From contig NZ_SAUN01000001.1 of NCBI RefSeq assembly GCF_004011505.1, forward strand, positions 3,968,001 to 4,032,000: a stretch of DNA of 64,000 nucleotides, written 5' to 3'. The stretch comes from Nonomuraea polychroma. GTDB lineage: Bacteria > Actinomycetota > Actinomycetes > Streptosporangiales > Streptosporangiaceae. The first letter of the stretch is position 1, and the number at the start of each line of letters is the position of its first letter. Shown here piece by piece: positions 58,255 to 64,000 of the stretch. The notes beneath the pieces were generated by a model that worked only from the letters and a program-made list of their open reading frames with translations, was not told the origin of the DNA and searched no databases. The position numbers were made by a program, and so were the translations under genes.

Positions 58255-60252
58255 GTGCGGTTCGGGGTGTTGGGGCCGGTGACGGCGTGGGACGAGGCCG
58301 GCGGCGTGATCGACGTCAAGGGGCCGCGGCATCGCGCGGTGCTGGCCCGGCTGATCGTCGCCCGCCGCCGCGTCGTGCCGGTGACGCGCCTGGCCGCCGA
58401 CCTGTGGGAGGGCGAGCCGCCGCCGGGAGCGGTGGGGGCGCTGCGGACGTTCGTGGCGGCGCTGCGCCGCGCGCTGGAGCCGGACCGGCCGCCGCGTGCC
58501 GCGCCGCGGCTGCTGGTGACCGAAGGGCCGGGGTACGCGTTGCGCGCCGCCCCGGACGCGGTGGACGCCTGGCGGTTCGAGCAGGCGGTCGCCGCCGCCG
58601 CGGCGCTGCCGCCCCGGCAGGCTCTCGAGCGGCTGGAGGAGGCCCTGGGATGGTGGCGCGGGCCCGCCTATGCCGAGTTCGCCGGCCAGGACTGGGTACG
58701 CGCGGAGCGTTCGCGCCTGGCCGAGCTGCGCCTGCACGCGATCGAGCGGCGGGCCGAGGCACGACTGGCCCTCGGGCTGGCCGGCGAGGCGGTGCCGGAC
58801 CTGGACGCGCATGTGGCCGAGCACCCGTGGCGGGAGGACGGCTGGCGGCTGCTGGCCCTGGCGCTTTACCGTGCCGGCCGCCAGGGCGACGCGCTGGCGG
58901 TGCTGCGGCGGGCGCGGGGGCTGCTGGCGGAGCACCTCGGGGTGGATCCGGGGCCGCGGCTGCGCCGTCTGGAGTCCGACATCCTGCATCATGCCCCGCA
59001 TCTCGACCCGGTGTCGGGTACGGCGGACTCGGTGTGGGCGCAGGCGGCGGCCGCCTACGACCGCAGCGTGCCGGCGGGCGCCAGGGCGCGGCTGGAGTCG
59101 ACGGTGACGTTGATGCGCGATCTGGCCGTGACCGGCGGCGCGGGCCTGGAGGCGGCACGCCGGCACTGGGTGGCGGCGATCGCGGCGGCCGAGGAACTCG
59201 GCGAGGCGGAGCTGACGGCACGGGTGATCGGCTCCTATGACGTGCCGGCGATATGGACCCGTTCGGACGACCCGGGGCAGGCGGCGCGGATCGTGGCGGC
59301 TGCCGAACGTGCTCTGGCCGCTCTCCCGCCGGACGCGCCGGACGCGGTGCGGGCCCGCCTGCTGGCCACGATCGCCCTGGAGTCGCGCGGCACGCACGCC
59401 GCGCGTGCGGGTGCCGCGGCCCGGCAGGCGGAGGAGATCGCGCGCCGGCTGGACGATCCCGCCTTGCTGGCCTTCGCGCTCAACGGGGTGTTCATGCAGA
59501 GCTTCTCCCACGCCGGGCTGGCCGGTCACCGGGACAGGATCGGCGCGGAGCTGGTGGCGTTGTCGGCCCGGCACGGACTGGCCTCGTTCGAGGTCCTCGG
59601 GCATCTCATCCGCCTGCAGGCGCGGTGCGCGTTCGCCGACTTCACCGAGGCCGACCGGCACGCGGCCGCCGCGGAACGGCTGGCCGAGCGGCATGAGCGG
59701 CCGCTGGTGAGCGTGTTCACCGGCTGGTACCGGGCGCTGCGGCTGGACGCGACGGGACGGACGCCGCCCGATGAACCCCATGAGACGGAGGCGGCCGATC
59801 AGGCGGCCGGCGCGGCCACGGCGATCGAGGACGTCGAGGCGGCCTACCGCCAGGCGGCCGCGCGGTTGGCCGGCGCCGGCATGCCGGGCCTGGAGCGTGG
59901 GTTGCTGCCGCTGGCGTTGTTGTGCGCGCGTGTGCGCCGCGGCCTGCCGCCCGAGACCGGTGAGGTGGACTGGGGACCGTACGAGCCGTGGGTCCGTCCC
60001 CTGGTGCTCCTGGCCGATGGCCGCCGTGACGAGGCCGCGTCGGCGCTGGCCGGGGTGCCGGAACCGCCGCGGGATCTGCTGATGGAGGCGATGTGGTGCC
60101 TGGTGGCGCGGGCGGCGGTGGCCTCCGGCGACCGGGAGGCGATGCGCCGCGCCCGCGCCCGGCTGACCCCGGCGGCCGCGGAGCTGGCGGGCGCGGGCAG
60201 CGGCCTGCTCACCCTGGGCCCGGTCTCGGAGCACCTCGCCGGCACCGCGTAA
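58255..60252 (+). CDS. BTAD/SARP-like transcriptional regulator with C-terminal helical repeats
   Basis: A 665-residue regulator. Residues 1-95 form an OmpR-like winged HTH (VRFGVLGPVTAWDEAGGVIDVKGPRHRAVLARLIVARRRVVPVTRLAADLWEGEPP), then the BTAD domain (about 100-245: AWRFEQAVAAAAALPPRQALERLEEALGWWRG..ADLDAHVAEHPWREDGWRLLALALYRAGRQGDALAVLRRARGLLAEHLGVDPGPRLRRLE). The rest is helical TPR-like repeats without an NB-ARC motor, unlike AfsR. GTG 58255 has AGGAGGGG upstream. Such proteins often activate antibiotic or stress clusters. Confidence 0.9.
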   Translation: MRFGVLGPVTAWDEAGGVIDVKGPRHRAVLARLIVARRRVVPVTRLAADLWEGEPPPGAVGALRTFVAALRRALEPDRPPRAAPRLLVTEGPGYALRAAPDAVDAWRFEQAVAAAAALPPRQALERLEEALGWWRGPAYAEFAGQDWVRAERSRLAELRLHAIERRAEARLALGLAGEAVPDLDAHVAEHPWREDGWRLLALALYRAGRQGDALAVLRRARGLLAEHLGVDPGPRLRRLESDILHHAPHLDPVSGTADSVWAQAAAAYDRSVPAGARARLESTVTLMRDLAVTGGAGLEAARRHWVAAIAAAEELGEAELTARVIGSYDVPAIWTRSDDPGQAARIVAAAERALAALPPDAPDAVRARLLATIALESRGTHAARAGAAARQAEEIARRLDDPALLAFALNGVFMQSFSHAGLAGHRDRIGAELVALSARHGLASFEVLGHLIRLQARCAFADFTEADRHAAAAERLAERHERPLVSVFTGWYRALRLDATGRTPPDEPHETEAADQAAGAATAIEDVEAAYRQAAARLAGAGMPGLERGLLPLALLCARVRRGLPPETGEVDWGPYEPWVRPLVLLADGRRDEAASALAGVPEPPRDLLMEAMWCLVARAAVASGDREAMRRARARLTPAAAELAGAGSGLLTLGPVSEHLAGTA

Positions 60253-60299
60253 CAGGGCCGTTCCCGGGCGTACATGCAGATGCGCCCATGTGTCCGTGA

Positions 60300-60447
60300 C
60301 GACCCCTTTTCGACCGCGTACGGCTGAGCAGCGCCTGCACGCCCACGGCGCCGAACTCGTGGTGGCGCAGTACAGGGACATCTACCGGTACTGCTACGTC
60401 CGCGGCCCCGACGGCATCATCACGGGCTGGTCGAGGAGCTCCGCTGA
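60300..60447 (+). pseudogene. VOC-family C-terminal remnant
   Basis: AQYRDIYRYCYVRGPDGIIT matches the last strand of VOC proteins (YRLCYVRGPEGIIV). A frame change at 60421 gives GLVEELR and a stop at 60447. The N-terminal part is absent. Confidence 0.6.
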
Positions 60448-60811
60448 ACGACACTCCGAGCATCGGCATCACGGGGTCAGCACACATAAGCCGAAAACCC
60501 ACCTTGAGTGAGATCATGGTGTTTCTGCTGATTGACGCAATGACGGTTCTAGGAGAGCGGCGGCGTCATCGTCCTGTTGGAGTGTGCCGCATGTCCTGGA
60601 CTAGCACTTCCCGGCCATCAGTCAGTGATGCTGAGGCCGGACGTAACAAGGGCCCGCACGTGCGCGGTGCCCTCGGTCGTGGCTGGGGTTGCGGCTTTGT
60701 CACGTGGTGGCGGGCTGGAGGAGCTCGATCTCGATGAGTGGTGTACCACGTCAGGCCGGGAGGGCGGATCTCCAGCTCGCGCAGGGCCCGACCGCCGAGC
60801 CCGCAGAACTG
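60448..60811. other. Intergenic stretch without recognised gene
   Basis: About 360 bp between the VOC remnant and the next hypothetical gene. Short open frames here lack protein-like pattern, and no repeat or hairpin stood out. Confidence 0.4.
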
Positions 60812-61066
60812 CTACTCAAGAGAAGCTGATCTCTTCTTGAGCAGGCCAACGCTGCAGGTCTCGCAAATTTCGTAACGGGACGCCCCCAGTGGCGGGCTGT
60901 CGTAGGCGGCGATCGAGAACACGTAGGCCGAGGTCTGCGCGCTGGCGGCAACGGTCGCGTCGTCATGCCACAGGCTCACCGGCGTAGGCCTGCGGTATGA
61001 CACTGACTGCGGGTTGGTCCTGGGGGTGGATGCAGGCCGAGCGGTGCCGGTTCTAGCGTTCGGCAC
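60812..61066 (-). CDS. Hypothetical small protein with CxxC
   Basis: An 84-residue frame. After a low-complexity head it reads RRPTPVSLWHDDATVAASAQTSAYVFSIAAYDSPPLGASRYEICETCSVGLLKKRS, which looks like a real protein segment ending in a CxxC motif. The start is uncertain and I do not recognise the family. It may be a piece of a larger gene. Confidence 0.4.
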   Translation of the reverse strand: MPNARTGTARPASTPRTNPQSVSYRRPTPVSLWHDDATVAASAQTSAYVFSIAAYDSPPLGASRYEICETCSVGLLKKRSASLE

Positions 61067-61131
61067 GATGATCAGGGGCGGGGCAGCCGGATCCAGGTGT
61101 ACCCGGGAAGCGTCAGAAAGGACGCATCAAC

Positions 61132-63561
61132 GTGAGGAACTGTCCTTCCCGCCGGATGGCGAATGCCCGGAGGTTTCGGAGATGGTGGATCACGGCTCTC
61201 GTGGCCGCGCTGTCCGCGGTGACCGTCGCCGTCGTTGTGGTGACCGACCGGGCGTCCACCACTCCGGACGGCGGGAATGCCGGATATCAGGCCACCATCC
61301 GGCGTACGGCGTACGGCATCCCGCACGTCCTCGCGCGTGACCACGCGAGTCTCGGCTTCGGCTATGGCTACGCCTTCGCGCAGGACAACCTGTGCGTGTT
61401 GGCCGAGCGGGTGGTGACGCTGCGGGGCGAACGATCACGGTACTTCGGCGTGGCCGACCTGGACAGCGACATCTATCACCGTGCCGTCCAGGAGTCGGGG
61501 CTCGTGCGGCGGCTGCTGGACCGGGCGGCACCACTGGGACCGACACGGCAGGTGCGCGACCTGGTCGACGGCTATGTCGCCGGGTACAACCGCTACCTGC
61601 GCGACACCGGGGTGGCGAGGCTGCCCGATCCGACCTGCCGCGGCAAGGACTGGGTCGGCCCCATCACCGCGTCCGACATCTGGCACGGCGCGCTGGAGGT
61701 GAACCGGCAGGCCGGCAGCGGAACGTTCCAGAAGGACATCGCCACCGCGGCCCCTCCGCGTGCCCGGCCGTCGCGGCCGCGCCCGGTGCCGTCACCGGAT
61801 CCGGTGCTGTCATCCGGCCCCGTTCCCGGCAGCAACGGGTGGGCGCTGGGCCGTGAGGCGACCCGTGGCGGGAGCGCCATGCTGTTGGCCAACCCGCACT
61901 ACCCGTGGACCGGCTCCAACCGCTTCTACCAGGTCCATCTCACCATCCCCGGCCAGCTGAACGTGTCGGGCGCCAGCCTGTACGGCACGCCGGTGGTCCA
62001 GATCGGCCACACCGCCGGCCTGGCCTGGACCCACACGGTCTCGCACGCCCGGCGTTTCACGCTCTATGAGCTGGACCTGGCCGACGGTGACCCGACCAGC
62101 TACGTCGTCGACGGCAGGGCCGAGCCGATGAGACAGCAGCGGGTGACCGTCACCGTGCGCGGGGCCGACGGCAAAGCCCGGCCCGTCACCCGCGTCCTCT
62201 ACAGTTCGCGCTACGGGCCCGTACTGGCCACGGGCTGGACGGCCACCACCGCCTTCGCCCTCGCCGACCCCAACGCCGCGAACCTGCGCTCCATGAACGA
62301 ATGGCTGGCCATGGGCGCCGCGCAGAACCTCGCCCAGTTGCGCGCCGCGCAGAACACCTACCAGGGCCTGCCGTTCGTCTACACCATCGCCGCCGACTCC
62401 GGCGGCACGGTCTCCTTCGCCGACGCCTCCGTCGTCCCGCACGTCACCGACTCCCAGACCCGGCGCTGCATCACCACTGCGCAGGGCAGGGCCCGGTACC
62501 CGGGGAGGTTCATCCTGGACGGCTCGACGGCGGCCTGCGCCTGGGGCGCCGACGCCGACGCCGTCGAGCCCGGCGTCTTCGGGCCCGGCCGCCACCCGCG
62601 GCTGACCCGCACCGACTACGTGAGCAACTCCAACAACAGCCCCTGGCTCACCAACCCGGAGGCGCCGATCAGCGGCTACCCGCGTATCTACGGCGACACA
62701 GGGGCCGATCCGGGGCTGCGGCCCCGGCTCAGCCTGGACATGATCTCCCAGCGGCTGAGCGGCGCCGACGGGCTGCGCGAAGCCGGGTTCACGTTGGAGA
62801 CTCTGCAGGCCACGACGCTGAGCGGCCGCAACCACAGCGCCGACCTCGCCCGCGCCGACCTGGTGGCGATCTGCCGCGCCCACCCGGTCATGACCGCCGG
62901 CGACGGCACGCGGGTCAACGTCCGCCAGGCGTGCGACACTCTGGCACGCTGGAACGGCCGCAGCGGCCTCGACAGCCGCGGCGCCGTGCTGTGGCGCGAG
63001 TTCTTCACCCGGCTGCACCGCGACGCGGGCGCGAAGGCCAATGCCGAAAGGCGCGCGCCGGGCGGTGAGAAGGCGGCCAAGGACGGCTGGTGGCGGGTGC
63101 CGTTCGACCGGGACGACCCGCTCACCACCCCGCGCGGACTCGACCGCGACCACCTGGCGGCACGGCGGGCCCTGGCGGAGACCGTACGGGCCTTCCGGGA
63201 CAGCGGCACGTCGCCGGCGGTCACCCTGGGTGAGGCCCAGCGCCGTGGCGCGGTCCCGTTGCACGGCTGTACCGATCTGGAAGGCTGCTTCGACCTCGTC
63301 GAGCCCTCCGGGCCGCTGCGGTCAGACGGCCGCTATCCCGAGATCGCGAACGGCTCCAGCTTCATCATGGCCGTCGAGCTGACCCCGCAGGGGCCCCGTG
63401 CCCGCACGATCCTCACCTACTCGCAGTCGGCCAACCCCGCCTCACCCCATCACACCGACCAGACCGAGCTTTACTCCCGCAAGAAGTGGGTCAACGTGGG
63501 GTTCACCGAACATGAGATCAACTCCGACCCGGAGCTGCGCACCACCACGGTGCGCGGCTGA
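61132..63561 (+). CDS. Penicillin-acylase/AHL-acylase family Ntn hydrolase
   Basis: An 809-residue exported amidase. Signal/anchor helix RRWWITALVAALSAVTVAVVVVTD, then the alpha-chain (RTAYGIPHVLARDHASLGFGYGYAFAQDNLCVLAE), a Pro-rich spacer (about 205-230), and the autocleavage point PVPG-SNGWALG, making Ser234 the N-terminal nucleophile of the beta-chain. Beta-chain landmarks: NPHYPWTGSNRFYQVHLTIPG and SNNSPWLTNP with the oxyanion Asn. The type suits acyl-homoserine-lactone or lipopeptide acylases (PvdQ/AhlM-like). GTG 61132 has AAAGGA upstream. Confidence 0.93.
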   Translation: MRNCPSRRMANARRFRRWWITALVAALSAVTVAVVVVTDRASTTPDGGNAGYQATIRRTAYGIPHVLARDHASLGFGYGYAFAQDNLCVLAERVVTLRGERSRYFGVADLDSDIYHRAVQESGLVRRLLDRAAPLGPTRQVRDLVDGYVAGYNRYLRDTGVARLPDPTCRGKDWVGPITASDIWHGALEVNRQAGSGTFQKDIATAAPPRARPSRPRPVPSPDPVLSSGPVPGSNGWALGREATRGGSAMLLANPHYPWTGSNRFYQVHLTIPGQLNVSGASLYGTPVVQIGHTAGLAWTHTVSHARRFTLYELDLADGDPTSYVVDGRAEPMRQQRVTVTVRGADGKARPVTRVLYSSRYGPVLATGWTATTAFALADPNAANLRSMNEWLAMGAAQNLAQLRAAQNTYQGLPFVYTIAADSGGTVSFADASVVPHVTDSQTRRCITTAQGRARYPGRFILDGSTAACAWGADADAVEPGVFGPGRHPRLTRTDYVSNSNNSPWLTNPEAPISGYPRIYGDTGADPGLRPRLSLDMISQRLSGADGLREAGFTLETLQATTLSGRNHSADLARADLVAICRAHPVMTAGDGTRVNVRQACDTLARWNGRSGLDSRGAVLWREFFTRLHRDAGAKANAERRAPGGEKAAKDGWWRVPFDRDDPLTTPRGLDRDHLAARRALAETVRAFRDSGTSPAVTLGEAQRRGAVPLHGCTDLEGCFDLVEPSGPLRSDGRYPEIANGSSFIMAVELTPQGPRARTILTYSQSANPASPHHTDQTELYSRKKWVNVGFTEHEINSDPELRTTTVRG

Positions 63562-63638
63562 CCCAAGGCGCGCGCGGGCGACGTCGGGCTGCGGGTGCTC
63601 TGGGGCGGAAGGGGCCAGCACCGGCGCGGCGCAGGCTC

Positions 63639-64000
63639 CTACCCGCTCTCGCCCGGGGAGACCAGCCCCGTCTCGTAGGCGAGCACGACGGCCTGCGCCC
63701 GGTCTCGCAGCCCGAGCTTGGTGAAGATGCGGCCGACATGCGTTTTGACGGTCGACTCGCTGAGGGTCAGGGCCTCGGCCAGCTCGGTGTTGGACAGCCC
63801 TTGCCCCAGGAGCCTCAGCACCTCCAACTCCCGAGGCGTCAGCCCGACCAGTTCGCGGTGTGCGGCGGCTGGGGCGGGGGCGGGCCGCACGTCGGCGCAG
63901 GCGTAGCGCTCCACCAGCCGGCGGGTGATGGAGGGGGCCAGCAGCGCGTCGCCGGTGCTGACTAGGCGCACGGCGGCGGCCAGATGCTCGGGGGTCACGT
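63639..64000 (-). CDS. NarL/LuxR-type response regulator (partial, 5' end outside window)
   Basis: The window holds about 120 C-terminal residues: the end of the receiver domain (VTPEHLAAAVRLVSTGDALLAPSITRRLVERY) and the LuxR HTH (LTPRELEVLRLLGQGLSNTELAEALTLSESTVKTHVGRIFTKLGLRDRAQAVVLAYETGLV). The phospho-acceptor region lies beyond position 64000. It is convergent with the acylase gene. Confidence 0.9.
   Translation of the reverse strand, partial: VTPEHLAAAVRLVSTGDALLAPSITRRLVERYACADVRPAPAPAAAHRELVGLTPRELEVLRLLGQGLSNTELAEALTLSESTVKTHVGRIFTKLGLRDRAQAVVLAYETGLVSPGESG

Noticed and set aside
60504..60840. Short plus-strand frames near 60.6 kb
   Set aside because: No recognisable motif, Shine-Dalgarno site or continuous codon bias.

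Overview
The window looks like a chromosomal stretch from a high-GC filamentous actinomycete. Evidence: strong G/C third-position bias, GTG/TTG starts with 4-nt GTGA/ATGA overlaps, and typical actinomycete families (BTAD regulator, DUF418, DUF5957, DUF1062, Nterm-IS4 transposase, NarL- and OmpR-type two-component pairs). The mix of families suggests Streptosporangiales (Nonomuraea/Streptosporangium-like), but that is inference. I saw no tRNA, rRNA or CRISPR array. The content is accessory: small regulator-plus-effector units separated by many decayed genes.

Layout. 1-7.3 kb: P450 remnant, VOC protein, DUF488, RidA with a divergent WYL regulator, esterase remnant, deoC with its GntR regulator and an 18-bp palindromic operator, lipoprotein, frameshifted VOC gene. 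7.7-13.5 kb: resolvase scar, LysR gene lacking its HTH, DMT exporter plus hydrolase, DUF418, HAD phosphatase, and DUF1062 preceded by a strikingly structured leader. 13.7-17.4 kb: NarL two-component pair divergent from DUF5957/multicopper oxidase. 17.4-26.8 kb: resolvase scar, methyltransferase, MarR plus FAD oxidase, two MFS pumps (one with TetR), integrase and TrmO scars. 26.4-30.4 kb: TetR-controlled ABC exporter operon with ABM and DoxX proteins. 30.4-33.5 kb: methyltransferase, VOC plus ArsR-ArsC fusion, FetB-like permease. 33.7-37.1 kb: OmpR-type regulator/kinase/lipoprotein operon divergent from a VanY-like peptidase (envelope-stress unit). 37.2-48.3 kb: mobile-element zone with an intact IS4-type element (10-bp target duplication), Tn5053-like debris with a frameshifted resolvase and iterated TGTC sites, a 992-residue kinase-aminotransferase fusion with Lrp regulator, truncated permease, MFS and WYL genes, and an IS256 element without target duplication. 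48.3-64 kb: MarR/VOC/MFS unit, secreted trypsin-like protease, NDH-like flavoprotein under a 16-bp-arm palindrome, MarR, a luciferase-like gene with one in-frame TGA, RibD-type reductase, LysR, XRE-cupin/AlaX, GNAT, dehalogenase-like hydrolase, BTAD regulator, AHL/penicillin acylase and a NarL-type regulator cut by the window edge.

How it works together. The recurring plan is a one-component regulator divergent from, or coupled to, a transporter or oxidoreductase, with an inspectable palindromic operator in the shared intergenic region. Many units are partly broken: the regulator survives while the transporter is truncated (19.8, 44.5 and 48.1 kb), which fits repeated insertion and deletion in a non-essential region. 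The best candidate for something undescribed is the predicted four-helix RNA leader in front of the DUF1062 gene (13404-13527).
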